In this document: piece by piece, positions 54,551 to 63,663 of the stretch
Numbering within the stretch: position 1 is the first letter of the stretch
Layout of the letters: every line of letters starts with the position of its first letter
Assembly: GCF_022760175.1 (NCBI RefSeq)
Contig: NZ_CP094326.1
Location: 2,406,804-2,470,803, forward strand
Direction of reading: 5' to 3'
From: Zhouia spongiae
GTDB lineage: Bacteria; Bacteroidota; Bacteroidia; Flavobacteriales; Flavobacteriaceae
DNA: 64,000 bases
The notes under the pieces: generated by a model
Databases searched by the model: none
The model's input: only the letters and a program-made list of their open reading frames with translations
What the model was told of the DNA's origin: nothing
Program-made: the position numbers and the translations under genes

Positions 54551-54892
54551 ATGAAAACATTAAAAAGAATTATTGTATTGACTGTTTTAGCTTTAACTGC
54601 TAACATAGCAACAGCGAATGTCGATCCGGAACCTTCTGTAAATGAGGTAACCAGGGAGTTGACCAGCTTATTGGGCAAGCCGGGGAATGTATTTAACGGA
54701 CACGTCCTTACTGCCACAGTGTATTTTATGATCAACAAGTCAAATGAAATTGTCGTATCTGATGTGGAAGCAGATAACGAGCTTGTAGAATACTACATTA
54801 AGAGCAGGTTAAATTATAAAAAAGTGGAAACAGATAAGTTGGTCAAAGGGAAAAATTACAAAGTATCAGTTACAGTTAAAGGAGATAAGTAG
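54551..54892 (+). CDS. Small secreted protein of unknown function
   Basis: This 113-residue protein has a signal peptide (MKTLKRIIVLTVLALTANIATA). The mature part of about 90 residues has a helix (VNEVTRELTSLLGKP), beta strands (LTATVYFMINKSNEIVVSDV) and another helix (NELVEYYIKSRLNY). That pattern is similar to short TonB C-terminal-like or exported flavobacterial proteins, in which the 'v-f-i-n-e-G-i' strand precedes a conserved 'v-...-l-n-y' end. I do not recognise a specific family. It is monocistronic with its own promoter box and terminator, so it may be abundant. Confidence 0.7.
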   Translation: MKTLKRIIVLTVLALTANIATANVDPEPSVNEVTRELTSLLGKPGNVFNGHVLTATVYFMINKSNEIVVSDVEADNELVEYYIKSRLNYKKVETDKLVKGKNYKVSVTVKGDK

Positions 54893-54916
54893 CGAATTAA
54901 ATCGCTTCATTGTTTT

Positions 54917-54948
54917 AAAAGACCTGTACCGATGCAGGTCTTTTATTT
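54917..54948. terminator. Bidirectional terminator
   Basis: The stem AAAAGACCTG/CAGGTCTTTT has an 8-nt loop and lies between the convergent small secreted protein and esterase genes. Confidence 0.88.
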
Positions 54949-55752
54949 TTAATAACAGTCCTTTAGAAGCCATTTATAAGCCTTGGTAAACTCTTTTCCC
55001 CAGAAGGATTCATTGTGTTTCTGATTCTTTACAATATAATGTTTGATATTTTTTGATGGTAATTTTTTTTTCAATAGCAATGAGACCATTTTCTCCTGAT
55101 CGGGTACCATGTTTTCACCTTCGTCTGCTCCTGTTGCAAGGTAGATCTTTACATCGGGTAGTGTTTTCAGGTTTTCGACCATCAAAAAAATTTTATCTGA
55201 ATACCAAAAACTCGGAGAAAATACCCCCGCTTGTCCAAATGTATTGTTATATTCGAAAAGGGCATAAAAGGAAATAAGTCCGCCCAAAGAGCTGCCAAAG
55301 ATAGTGGTATGTTTCCTGTCTGGAAGCGTTCTGAAAGCAAGATCGATATGGGGTTTTACGGTTTCTACGATAAAATCCAGGTAATCCTTGCCTTTCCCTC
55401 CTTTGTAATCAGGATGCTCGAAAGGTGTAAGCTCGTCTATCCTTTTTTTGTTACCGTGTTCGATACCAACAACGATAACCTCGGCATTTAGTTCGTCCAG
55501 GCTCTCGTCTATGTGCCATTCTCCAGCGTAAGAAGTATTGATGTCAAACAGGTTTTGTGCATCATGCATGTAAATAACAGGATATCTTTTATTTGAGTTC
55601 TTATAACTTTTAGGCAGATATATCCAAATCCTTTTACTCGTTTTTAGTTGGGGAGCTTCTATAATAAAAGTAGAAACCTGGACAGAAGCAGTTGTCTGTG
55701 CGTGAATTTGGACGAGAAATAATAATATAAAACCAAGAAAAAATAAACGCAT
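54949..55752 (-). CDS. Secreted esterase-type alpha/beta hydrolase (IroE/Fes-like)
   Basis: This 267-residue exported protein (signal to IHAQ) has an esterase D-like alpha/beta-hydrolase fold. There is YPVIYMHDAQNLFD with the oxyanion region, the nucleophile Ser155 in GSSLGG, a likely acid around TGADEGEN, and a His in NQKHNESFW. Relatives hydrolyse siderophore esters or acyl or feruloyl esters in the periplasm. No siderophore genes are nearby, so substrate is open. Single gene on the minus strand. Confidence 0.82.
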   Translation of the reverse strand: MRLFFLGFILLFLVQIHAQTTASVQVSTFIIEAPQLKTSKRIWIYLPKSYKNSNKRYPVIYMHDAQNLFDINTSYAGEWHIDESLDELNAEVIVVGIEHGNKKRIDELTPFEHPDYKGGKGKDYLDFIVETVKPHIDLAFRTLPDRKHTTIFGSSLGGLISFYALFEYNNTFGQAGVFSPSFWYSDKIFLMVENLKTLPDVKIYLATGADEGENMVPDQEKMVSLLLKKKLPSKNIKHYIVKNQKHNESFWGKEFTKAYKWLLKDCY

Positions 55753-55793
55753 CTTGAAACTTTTTATATTTTTAGTTACTAAATATAAGAAAT

Positions 55794-56195
55794 ATGAGTA
55801 ACCATTCAGAAAAATTAAGTTTGTTATCCGATTTAGTCGCGCTTATTAAAGCCGATCATCAAATAACAGATAAAGAAATGGGGTTTTTACGAATGATCGC
55901 AGCCAGATTAGACGTGAATGATAACGATCTGAATAAGTTATTTAATTCTGATGTTCCGTTTACACCTCCCTCATCTGAAGCGCAGCGAATACTTCAATTT
56001 CATCGAATGGTATTACTGATGAATGTAGATCAAGATGAGCACCCTGACGAATTAAACAAGATCAGGGAGTTGGGGGTTCGGCTTGGGCTGAATCCGTTTG
56101 CTATAAACCAGGTGTTGAAGGTAATGGACCAGTTTGATGGCAAGGTTGTGCCTCCGGATGTCCTCATTAATATATTTAAGACGCAATACAATTAG
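55794..56195 (+). CDS. TerB-like protein
   Basis: This all-helical protein of 133 residues follows the TerB/DjlA-N plan. It has LLSDLVALIKADHQITDKEMGFL with conserved acidic residues, a middle helix QRILQFHRMVLLMNVDQDEHPDEL, and a final GVRLGLNPFAINQVLKVMDQ. TerB domains bind metal and sit in stress-related systems. It lies near uvrB (opposite strand, about 1.2 kb away). It has no similarity to UvrB despite names sometimes transferred to such proteins in this phylum. Confidence 0.7.
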   Translation: MSNHSEKLSLLSDLVALIKADHQITDKEMGFLRMIAARLDVNDNDLNKLFNSDVPFTPPSSEAQRILQFHRMVLLMNVDQDEHPDELNKIRELGVRLGLNPFAINQVLKVMDQFDGKVVPPDVLINIFKTQYN

Positions 56196-56711
56196 ACTTA
56201 ATTGTTTTTCAGGTCATTATTCAGTTTGCATCATATTGTTTTGCTGATTACGAAAAGAGTAGTTGATTAGTTTATGAAGATTGTGTTTGTTGAAAGGTGT
56301 CTGTCCTTTTTGTGGGCATAATGGTTTGTTTTTATCAGTCATGGAATAGCCGGTAGTTTAAGTTACCCTATTTGCTACAGGCCAGGTAATGTATTGAACA
56401 AAATTCTAAAAGATGTTGTATTAAGATTATTGCAAGCGTTTTTTAGTGTTTTTTAAATGTTTCTTATGTTTGAAAAAAACAGAGATGTAAGCTTTTAAAA
56501 AGCCATATACTCTTCCGGACAGATATTAAAAAGTCCGTTCACCCTATATAGATGCTCCATATATTCTCTATGTGTTCTCCTATCATGCTGGTATTATGAG
56601 GTGTGTTTTTTTATGATTATGCCGAAACTTTATACCTTTTTTAAAGCTCAAACCTGCAATTCAATTCCTTATAATGTTTTATTCTATTGTTAAGAGTGTA
56701 AATGCGAATGA
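56196..56711. other. Gene-free stretch upstream of hsp20
   Basis: No coding frame, hairpin with T tract, or repeat of the A/B/C family was found in these roughly 500 bases. It is AT-rich and starts directly after the TerB-like gene, for which no terminator is visible. Confidence 0.5.
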
Positions 56712-56756
56712 TGTCATTTTGGCGTAAGTCGCCTTTAGTTTTGCGCCATAATGTCA
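56712..56756 (+). promoter_or_regulatory. Inverted repeat around the hsp20 promoter box
   Basis: TGTCATTTTGGCG (56712-56724) and CGCCATAATGTCA (56744-56756) are complementary at 11 of 13 positions. They enclose the -7 box TAGTTTTG (56736-56743). A smaller GGCG/CGCC hairpin sits inside. The arrangement fits a heat- or stress-responsive operator, although it is not the canonical CIRCE sequence. Confidence 0.45.
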
Positions 56757-56832
56757 CCAAATGATGTTTGGAATCAAATTTGACTATTACATTCTGAATT
56801 TTTAAAAGAAGTTGAATCAAAAAGCTATAGAA

Positions 56833-57267
56833 ATGAACTTAGTAAAAAGAAACCCGAATGTGTTATTTCCATCTTTTATCGATGAATTGTTCAACAATGA
56901 TTGGTACGGAGGGAAAGAGGTAAGGAACTTTAATGCCCCGGCTGTTAATATCAAAGAAAATGACGATAGTTATTCTTTAGAACTGGCAGCACCCGGATTA
57001 AAGAAGGAGGACATAAATGTTTCGGTAGACGAAAACATTTTATCAATTTCATCGGAGGTAAAAACAGAAAAAGAGGAAACGCAGGAAGGAGGCAGGTATA
57101 CCCGAAAAGAATTTAATTATTCTTCTTTCAGAAGGTCTTTCACTTTGCCCGAAACCGCAAATGAGGATCAGATTGACGCATCCTATGCCGATGGTGTTTT
57201 AAAGGTAACAATACCTAAAAAAGAAGAAGCATTACCGAAGCAGAAAAGAATGATTTCAATTTCTTAA
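56833..57267 (+). CDS. Small heat shock protein (Hsp20/alpha-crystallin family)
   Basis: This 144-residue ATP-independent holdase prevents aggregation of unfolding proteins in the cytosol. The alpha-crystallin domain spans about 38-130, with APGLKKEDINVSVDENILSI and ending in DGVLKVTIPKKE. A C-terminal extension has the weak IxI-like MISIS. I chose the ATG at 56833 over an in-frame TTG at 56812. It is a single gene with its own terminator. Confidence 0.93.
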   Translation: MNLVKRNPNVLFPSFIDELFNNDWYGGKEVRNFNAPAVNIKENDDSYSLELAAPGLKKEDINVSVDENILSISSEVKTEKEETQEGGRYTRKEFNYSSFRRSFTLPETANEDQIDASYADGVLKVTIPKKEEALPKQKRMISIS

Positions 57268-57321
57268 TAAGAAGTAGTGTAGTTTTTTCATAATTAGATT
57301 TATTTGGTTAGTTAGTTGAGG

Positions 57322-57347
57322 AAGCGCCCTTTTTACGGGCGCTTTTT
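57322..57347 (+). terminator. Intrinsic terminator after hsp20
   Basis: The stem GCGCCC/GGGCGC (57324-57329 and 57337-57342) is extended by AA/TT and followed by a T run. Confidence 0.88.
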
Positions 57348-57415
57348 ATATAATAAATCCGGCTCTTTCGATACTACTTTCTGTTGGGGCGGTTCAGATA
57401 TTTTTTCAGAGCGGT

Positions 57416-59413
57416 TTAGGAAGTCTTGCTTTCTTCCTGAAGTTTTTTAATCTCATCCCTAAGTTTAGCAGCCTGAATAAAATCAAGTTCTTTAGCCGCT
57501 TTTTCCATTTCCTTTCGTTTATTTCTTATAAGTTTATCAATATCATCCTTGGACATATAAGCAGTATCCGGTTCTGCCGCTGCCATTAGACTATGATTCA
57601 TTTCGTAGTCCGAAGTTTTAGATTTAATAAGAATACTTTCAAGGCTTTTCTTTAAAGCAGTGGGGGTAATATTGTTCTCTGTGTTGTATCTAACCTGCTT
57701 TTCTCTTCTGTAGTTTGTCTCATCAATAGTCTTTTGCATGCTGTTCGTTATTTTATCAGCATACATTATAGCTTTCCCATTTAAATTCCGGGCAGCTCTG
57801 CCGACTGTCTGGGTCAGCGATCTGGCACTGCGTAAAAAACCTTCCTTATCGGCATCAAGAATGGCGACCAGAGAAACTTCAGGCAGATCAAGGCCTTCCC
57901 TTAGTAAATTAACCCCAACCAGTACATCGAAGAGCCCTTTTCTTAAATCCTGCATTATCTCCACCCTTTCAAGGGTGTCAATATCTGAGTGTATATAGCG
58001 GCATCTGATACCGGTTCTGGTCAGGTATTTTGTCAGCTCTTCTGCCATTCGCTTTGTCAGCGTGGTTACCAAAACACGTTCGTCTTTTTCAACCCGTAAC
58101 TGTATTTCCTCCATGAGGTCATCAATCTGGTTTTCACTTGGTCTCACTTCAATTTCGGGATCCAGAAGACCTGTAGGACGGATAACCTGTTCAACATAAA
58201 CCCCTCCACTTAGTCCGAGTTCATAATCAGCCGGTGTAGCAGATACGTATATTACCTGGTTTTGCAAAGCTTCAAATTCTTCAAATTTTAACGGGCGGTT
58301 ATCCATAGCGGCAGGAAGGCGAAAACCATAGTCCACTAGGGTTTCTTTACGGCTTCTGTCCCCGCCATACATGGCGTGTACCTGAGGTATGGTTACATGG
58401 CTTTCATCGACAACCATAAGGTAGTCGTCCGGAAAATAGTCCAGTAGGCAGAAAGGTCTGGTTCCGGGTTCGCGACCGTCCAGGTATCTTGAATAATTTT
58501 CAATTCCAGAACAATAGCCCAGTTCCCGTATCATTTCCAGGTCAAAATTTGTACGTTCTTCGAGCCGTTTTGCTTCCAGGTGTTTTCCTGTTTCCTTAAA
58601 ATAGTCAATTTGCCTGACCAGATCATCCTGAATATCCCTGATGGCATTTTGCAGGACATCGGGTGAAGTAACGAACATATTGGCCGGATAAATATTCAAC
58701 CTGTCATATTTTTCAATAATAGCATTGTTTGCCGGGTCGAAAGCTTCAATTTCTTCTATTTCATCACCGAAGAAATGGATTCGGTATGCATGATCGGCAT
58801 AGCTGGGAAAAACATCTACCACATCTCCCTTAACCCTGAAATTTCCGTTCATAAATTCGGCCGTTGTCCTGGAATATAAACTTTGTACCAGTTGGTGAAG
58901 GAACTTGGTTCTGGATATTACCTGGTCCCTTTCGATCTTTATTACATTTTTTTGAAATTCCACCGGATTTCCGATACCATATAAACAAGATACGGATGCT
59001 ACCACTAATACGTCCCTGCGTCCGGATAACAAAGCCGAAGTAGCACTCAGTCTTAATTTTTCTATTTCATCATTAATAGAAAGATCTTTTTCGATATATG
59101 TTCCCGTAACGGGAAGGTAAGCTTCAGGTTGGTAATAATCGTAATATGATACGAAGTATTCCACCGCGTTATCAGGAAAGAATTGTTTGAATTCAGAGTA
59201 AAGTTGGGCAGCAAGAGTTTTGTTATGTGCCAATACCAATGTCGGTCTTTGTACTTCTTGCACGACATTCGCCACGGTAAAGGTTTTGCCCGAACCGGTT
59301 ACCCCCAGTAATGTTTGATACCTTTCATCTGTTTCAATACCGGAGGCCAGTTGTTTAATTGCTTCCGGTTGATCTCCGGTAGGTTTGTATTCTGATTCGA
59401 TTTTAAATTTCAT
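57416..59413 (-). CDS. uvrB: Excinuclease ABC subunit UvrB
   Basis: This 665-residue helicase-like protein verifies DNA damage with UvrA and recruits UvrC in nucleotide excision repair. The Walker A is GVTGSGKTF (about 38-46). The beta-hairpin region has YYDYYQPEAYLP. Motif II is DESH, and motifs V-VI are GVNLLREGLDLPEV and QTVGRAARN. A C-terminal UVR domain (KEMEKAAKELDFIQAAKLRD) contacts UvrC. All motifs are complete. No other uvr gene is adjacent. Confidence 0.97.
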   Translation of the reverse strand: MKFKIESEYKPTGDQPEAIKQLASGIETDERYQTLLGVTGSGKTFTVANVVQEVQRPTLVLAHNKTLAAQLYSEFKQFFPDNAVEYFVSYYDYYQPEAYLPVTGTYIEKDLSINDEIEKLRLSATSALLSGRRDVLVVASVSCLYGIGNPVEFQKNVIKIERDQVISRTKFLHQLVQSLYSRTTAEFMNGNFRVKGDVVDVFPSYADHAYRIHFFGDEIEEIEAFDPANNAIIEKYDRLNIYPANMFVTSPDVLQNAIRDIQDDLVRQIDYFKETGKHLEAKRLEERTNFDLEMIRELGYCSGIENYSRYLDGREPGTRPFCLLDYFPDDYLMVVDESHVTIPQVHAMYGGDRSRKETLVDYGFRLPAAMDNRPLKFEEFEALQNQVIYVSATPADYELGLSGGVYVEQVIRPTGLLDPEIEVRPSENQIDDLMEEIQLRVEKDERVLVTTLTKRMAEELTKYLTRTGIRCRYIHSDIDTLERVEIMQDLRKGLFDVLVGVNLLREGLDLPEVSLVAILDADKEGFLRSARSLTQTVGRAARNLNGKAIMYADKITNSMQKTIDETNYRREKQVRYNTENNITPTALKKSLESILIKSKTSDYEMNHSLMAAAEPDTAYMSKDDIDKLIRNKRKEMEKAAKELDFIQAAKLRDEIKKLQEESKTS

Positions 59414-59491
59414 AACGGCTAATAAGAATACAAAGCTAACAAACTAAACAAGAACTTCCATAGGCAAATTGATTACGAAAGCGTAAACAGC

Positions 59492-60322
59492 TTACAGATC
59501 TCTTCTTTTTAAAAGAACATACGACCAGTATACAAATATTGCCGTCCAGGCCAAAACAATCAATACTTCGTACCAGTGTACTCCAAAATCATAAGACACG
59601 TCTTCGCCTATTTGTTTTGCTACCGATTGTACGGCACCGAGTCTCGTGAAGGGTTCCTTAATAAGATTGCTCATGGCATTAAGCGGTAAAAAGGAAAGTA
59701 CATTCGAAGCAAAATGTTCGTCGATTTTCCAGCGTAGGATCAGGTAGATCATCCCTTCGATAAATTGCCAGAGAATAAGAAACCCTAATGCAAAGGCCGA
59801 CCGTTTTACCAACATTCCCAGGAACAGACAAAAGGCAAAGAAACCGATGAGTTTAATAAAAAAGGCCAGGAGAAATTCAAGGTCCGAAAAAATAATAGAA
59901 AGCTCATTGAAGTCTGAATAAGTGAGACCCAGAATCAGGGATACTACAAATATAAAAGCCGTTGATATGGCCGAAAAACCAATAACTGTCAGGAATTTGG
60001 ACAATACAAACTCTTTTTTACTCAAGCCGTCAATGAGATTTTGTTTTATGGTTTTGTTGCTGTACTCATTAGCCATCATCGATACAATTACGATAGCTAA
60101 AAAGAGTTTGAAGAATGCGGCAATAAAGGTATTAAAATGCCAGATGTACGGGAAATTAAAGATGCCTTCTTTGGCCAGGTGGAATTTTATAGGTCCGATA
60201 TCGAACTTTATAGCGGCAATTAATGCAATTGAGGTCAGCAATACGAAATAAGCTATAATTAAAAACTTGCTTACCCTGCTATTCCAAAGTTTTATAAATT
60301 CTATTTCTAAAAGACGTAACAT
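59492..60322 (-). CDS. ABC transporter permease (ABC-2 type)
   Basis: This 276-residue protein has six transmembrane helices in the ABC-2/DrrB-type arrangement: MLRLLEIEFIKLWNSRVSKF at the start, a first helix at about 18-38, and the remaining five helices from about residue 60 to 272. It lies 19 bases downstream of its ATPase. Such pairs export peptides, lipids or drugs. The substrate is not indicated. The name 'gliding' ABC (GldA/GldF) does not apply, because the sequence lacks those features and gldG is absent. Confidence 0.85.
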   Translation of the reverse strand: MLRLLEIEFIKLWNSRVSKFLIIAYFVLLTSIALIAAIKFDIGPIKFHLAKEGIFNFPYIWHFNTFIAAFFKLFLAIVIVSMMANEYSNKTIKQNLIDGLSKKEFVLSKFLTVIGFSAISTAFIFVVSLILGLTYSDFNELSIIFSDLEFLLAFFIKLIGFFAFCLFLGMLVKRSAFALGFLILWQFIEGMIYLILRWKIDEHFASNVLSFLPLNAMSNLIKEPFTRLGAVQSVAKQIGEDVSYDFGVHWYEVLIVLAWTAIFVYWSYVLLKRRDL

Positions 60323-60341
60323 AAATTTCGATTGATGATGA

Positions 60342-61244
60342 TTAATTTGATTGATTGTTGGTAAGTGCCAGAAATTGTTCCTCTAAGCTTTCTTTTCTTT
60401 TTACCAGATGAGATAAGACAAACCCTTCTTTAAACATGCATTCATTAAATGTAGCGGCATCCATAGGTTCATTAAGAAAAGCAGTGACAGTACCATTTTT
60501 AGCAATCACATCTTTAAAAGCTGTATGGTTTTTCAGAAAAGCGATAAGGTTTTCGTTATTATTTGCTTTTAATTCGAAGAAGCCGTGGCTGGCAATCATT
60601 TCATCTACCCGGCCTGAATATAATTTAACACCCTTTCTGAGTACAACGACATGGCTACATACTTTTTCAACTTCATCTAATAAATGGGAAGCCAATAGTA
60701 TGGTGGTGCCTTTGCCCGCGATCCTGGTAATCAGTTCCCGGATTTGATGAATACCCTGGGGGTCCAGACCATTTGTAGGTTCGTCCAGAATAAGTATTTC
60801 CGGATCGTTGAGTAATGCGGAAGCTATTGCCAGACGTTGTTTCATACCCAGCGAATAGGTGCTGAACTTACTGTCTTTTCTGTCCCAAAGTCCAACCAGT
60901 TCAAGTTTTTCTCTAATGTTATGGGAGCTGACACCTTTAATTTTACATACGAGCTTTAGGTTTTTTTCGGCACTCATATATGGGTAAAAATTGGGGCGCT
61001 CTATAATGGCTCCGACTTTTTTCAATGCTTCATGGGTGCTTGTTTTTCCATCAAACCAACTAAAGTCGCCACTCGTTTTATTAACTACGTTTAATACAAT
61101 TCCAAGCGTTGTGGATTTACCGCTCCCGTTGGGGCCTAAAAGTCCGTATACGTTGCCTTTTTCGATAGTAAAAGAAAGATCGTTGACCGCGGTAAGTGCC
61201 CCGAATTTTTTAGTAAGGTTGTTTATTCTGAGTATAGTATTCAA
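60342..61244 (-). CDS. ABC transporter ATP-binding protein
   Basis: This 300-residue ATPase energises the adjacent permease. Walker A is GLLGPNGSGKST (about 34-45). The Q-loop is near GAIIERPNF, the signature is YSLGMKQRLAIA, Walker B is ILILDEPTNGLDPQG, and the H-loop His is in LASHLL. A C-terminal extension of about 80 residues is typical of ABC-2 drug/bacitracin-type exporters. First gene of a two-gene operon. Confidence 0.92.
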   Translation of the reverse strand: MNTILRINNLTKKFGALTAVNDLSFTIEKGNVYGLLGPNGSGKSTTLGIVLNVVNKTSGDFSWFDGKTSTHEALKKVGAIIERPNFYPYMSAEKNLKLVCKIKGVSSHNIREKLELVGLWDRKDSKFSTYSLGMKQRLAIASALLNDPEILILDEPTNGLDPQGIHQIRELITRIAGKGTTILLASHLLDEVEKVCSHVVVLRKGVKLYSGRVDEMIASHGFFELKANNNENLIAFLKNHTAFKDVIAKNGTVTAFLNEPMDAATFNECMFKEGFVLSHLVKRKESLEEQFLALTNNQSN

Positions 61245-61308
61245 AAGAAAAATGTTTTTTGATTGTATTTACTTGACGAACCAAGATACGTTTTGTTACA
61301 ATATAATG

Positions 61309-61316
61309 TAAATTTG
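61309..61316 (+). promoter_or_regulatory. -7 promoter box of the kinase-like gene
   Basis: TAAATTTG is a perfect TAnnTTTG, 16 bases before the ATG at 61333 and in the divergent gap with the ABC operon. Confidence 0.4.
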
Positions 61317-61332
61317 ATGAAAATGATTTTAG

Positions 61333-62415
61333 ATGAGTGAGAAATTAATGTCCAGAAAGAAGCCTGCATTTCCGATTTCTGATAAGTTGCATGAATATTT
61401 GAATGAATACAGCAGAAATACGAAAATACCCATCTTCTATGAAGATCTGTTAAGGTTTGCAGGATCGACAGTACTTTACGATAATAATGACGAAGACACT
61501 TTGTGGATCCGGGTTTTTTATAATGAGTTTGACAGGCAGGAAATAGACCTGAGCTTAAAGCGGGTATATTCGAGCTTGCACTCCGATGGTAGTGACCGGA
61601 TACTTCAATTTTTGAACGTCGACGCCATTGATTTCTGTACGTTTGGAAACTCGCAGCCTTTTAGAGTGAAGGTACGGAATATCCTAAACGATAACTATAC
61701 ATATTTCTATGTGAAGAAAGCAGATGCATCCAGAATTTATGGTTTGGAGCTGGAGCATATGTTATCGCCTTACAACCTTAACTTTCTGGTTTATAAAGAT
61801 ACACTGATAGAAGAACATATATCGGGTATACCGGGTGATGTATTTATAAAAGAAATGCTGCCGGAATGTACAGAACCTGAAAAAGCGCAAATCGCCAAGG
61901 AATTTGTAAAATTCAACGAACGTTGCATGATACGTTTGTTGGGAGACATGCGGTCTTATAATTATGTGATTGTACCGACACATGATTTCGACCATGTAGT
62001 ATATAGAATCCGGGCTATTGATTTTGATCAACAGTGCTTCGAAGGAAAGTTTAAGGTCTACAGGCCGCAATTTTTTAAGGAGAACAGGATTATGGTCGAT
62101 ATGGTGAGGGATAAGTTGCAACGGAGTTCCGTCGATCAGTACAAGATAGAAGAACGATCTATAGTAGCCAAAAGGCTGATAGGGTATCATGAGCGGATTG
62201 AAGAACTTTTGGATTGCGCTAAATCGGATACCATATCGTATGAAGAAAATGTTGAAAATCTGAAAATGGAACTTTTAGAGTTTGTACAGGATATAGAGTT
62301 TAAAAAGGCCGGAAATATGGGAGAAGTGCTGGAAGCTGCCCTCGATTTTGTGAAACGCAATTATGAAGACGTAAGTATGAAACGTTTATTGCATGGCCCT
62401 AATAAAGGTTTGTGA
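61333..62415 (+). CDS. Uncharacterised protein with protein-kinase-like fold signature
   Basis: This 360-residue protein is cytosolic, with no signal or membrane segment. I recognise no named family, but the order of motifs fits a kinase-like (aminoglycoside phosphotransferase/HipA-type) fold. There is a beta-3 Lys region YFYVKKAD (125-131), then ELEHML as a possible helix C, a hinge-like EEHISGIPGDVF (160-171), a catalytic loop Asp205-x4-Asn210 in LLGDMRSYNYV, and a metal-binding Asp230 in AIDFDQQ. The C-terminal 100 residues are helical. It is convergent with the nucleoid-associated gene. Kinase activity is an inference. Confidence 0.6.
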   Translation: MSEKLMSRKKPAFPISDKLHEYLNEYSRNTKIPIFYEDLLRFAGSTVLYDNNDEDTLWIRVFYNEFDRQEIDLSLKRVYSSLHSDGSDRILQFLNVDAIDFCTFGNSQPFRVKVRNILNDNYTYFYVKKADASRIYGLELEHMLSPYNLNFLVYKDTLIEEHISGIPGDVFIKEMLPECTEPEKAQIAKEFVKFNERCMIRLLGDMRSYNYVIVPTHDFDHVVYRIRAIDFDQQCFEGKFKVYRPQFFKENRIMVDMVRDKLQRSSVDQYKIEERSIVAKRLIGYHERIEELLDCAKSDTISYEENVENLKMELLEFVQDIEFKKAGNMGEVLEAALDFVKRNYEDVSMKRLLHGPNKGL

Positions 62416-62450
62416 AATTATAGCAAGCGCAAGGAGTACTGATATAAAAA

Positions 62451-62476
62451 AAAACCGGACTGAAAGGCCCGGTTTT
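62451..62476. terminator. Bidirectional terminator
   Basis: The stem AAAACCGG/CCGGTTTT (62451-62458 and 62469-62476) is preceded by a further run of A residues. It serves the kinase-like gene and, more strongly, the minus-strand nucleoid-associated gene. Confidence 0.85.
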
Positions 62477-62488
62477 ATATGAAGAAGG

Positions 62489-63547
62489 TTAACTTTTCTG
62501 TTCTTTATTGAAATATACCAGATAATAATACATCTGTTTTTCTTCATCCCAACCTTTCTCAACAAATTTTTCAGCGGATTCCGGATTAATAAAATCCATT
62601 TTGATCTGGATGTTTGTATCGAGCTGGATCAAATTCTTCACCTTTTTTCTTGCATCGGAAACGGCTTTATTGGCGATCGGGAAGTTTGAAACGTCTTCAA
62701 TACTGTATTTAGGTCCCTTTTCTACTTTATAATGTTTGAATTCAGGGATCAGATCCGGGTTGTCGATAACCTCGTTCAGGAAGTTGGTTTCTTCAAAATC
62801 ATCATTTTTTGCAAAGTAGTTCATCGATCTGTTCATAAACATCACCTCTTCTTTTTTGTCTTCTGCAGGCAGAACCACATCTTTGGCAAAGTCCTGGCAG
62901 AATTTCAGGTATTTTTTTGTGAAGAAGTTCTCATCGGCAAGAACATCCACTCCTAAAAAGTTCTCCAGCCAGTATTTGGTGTCGTATTTATTGCTGTCTA
63001 CCGACAGAATCTTATAACCTTCTTCTTTCTTGACATTAAAGATCATACATCCTTTATCCAGCTTGTTGATATTGATCCCCTGCTGGATTAGGATGTCCAG
63101 GTTGCTGCCTTTTTCTTCAAATTGCAGGAAGTCGTGTTTTAATTCCGATTTAAAGATCCCTACGGCATCTACTTTTTCATTGTCCAGCATTACATTAGAT
63201 AAGTATGCAACATACAGCTCTCCGCTTTTAATATGGGGGTGACTGCTTTGGTCGAACAGGTGGGTGGCAATTCTTTTTGAATTGGCATGCACGGATGAAG
63301 GGTCTGAAAAGATGTCAGAAACAATTTTATATAGTTCGTTGAACTCTACGTCTACTTCATTATGAAAACGGTAATAGCTTTCTTCTTTTTCCCTGAAAGG
63401 CTTAAAAAAGTACTCTTTTAAAATGGCTGTGATTTCATCATTGAGTTTATAGGGCTCTTCAGATAAAAAAGCTCCTTCATTCTTACTTTTATTACCTACA
63501 CGGTGTATGGAGAGGCTATCTAATTGTGTTGGATATAAATTGATCAT
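62489..63547 (-). CDS. Nucleoid-associated protein, NdpA/YejK family
   Basis: This 352-residue protein matches the 37-kDa nucleoid-associated family. It begins with a beta-strand IHRVGNKSKNEGAFLSEEPY, and has the conserved GELYVAYLSNVML with DAVGIFKSE and then INKLDKGCMIFNVKKEEGYK blocks. It ends with a helical C-terminus. It probably binds DNA or nucleoid components in the cytosol, and its precise role is unknown. It appears monocistronic. Confidence 0.85.
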   Translation of the reverse strand: MINLYPTQLDSLSIHRVGNKSKNEGAFLSEEPYKLNDEITAILKEYFFKPFREKEESYYRFHNEVDVEFNELYKIVSDIFSDPSSVHANSKRIATHLFDQSSHPHIKSGELYVAYLSNVMLDNEKVDAVGIFKSELKHDFLQFEEKGSNLDILIQQGININKLDKGCMIFNVKKEEGYKILSVDSNKYDTKYWLENFLGVDVLADENFFTKKYLKFCQDFAKDVVLPAEDKKEEVMFMNRSMNYFAKNDDFEETNFLNEVIDNPDLIPEFKHYKVEKGPKYSIEDVSNFPIANKAVSDARKKVKNLIQLDTNIQIKMDFINPESAEKFVEKGWDEEKQMYYYLVYFNKEQKS

Positions 63548-63663
63548 TTTTTGTGAGTTCTATAGTTGAGGTTTGTAAAATAAAGAAGGTTAGATGTTTA
63601 GTGTCTGTTTTGTACAGGGATACTTTGTGATCTTAACCTTATGCGATTCACTTTGCACTTCGT

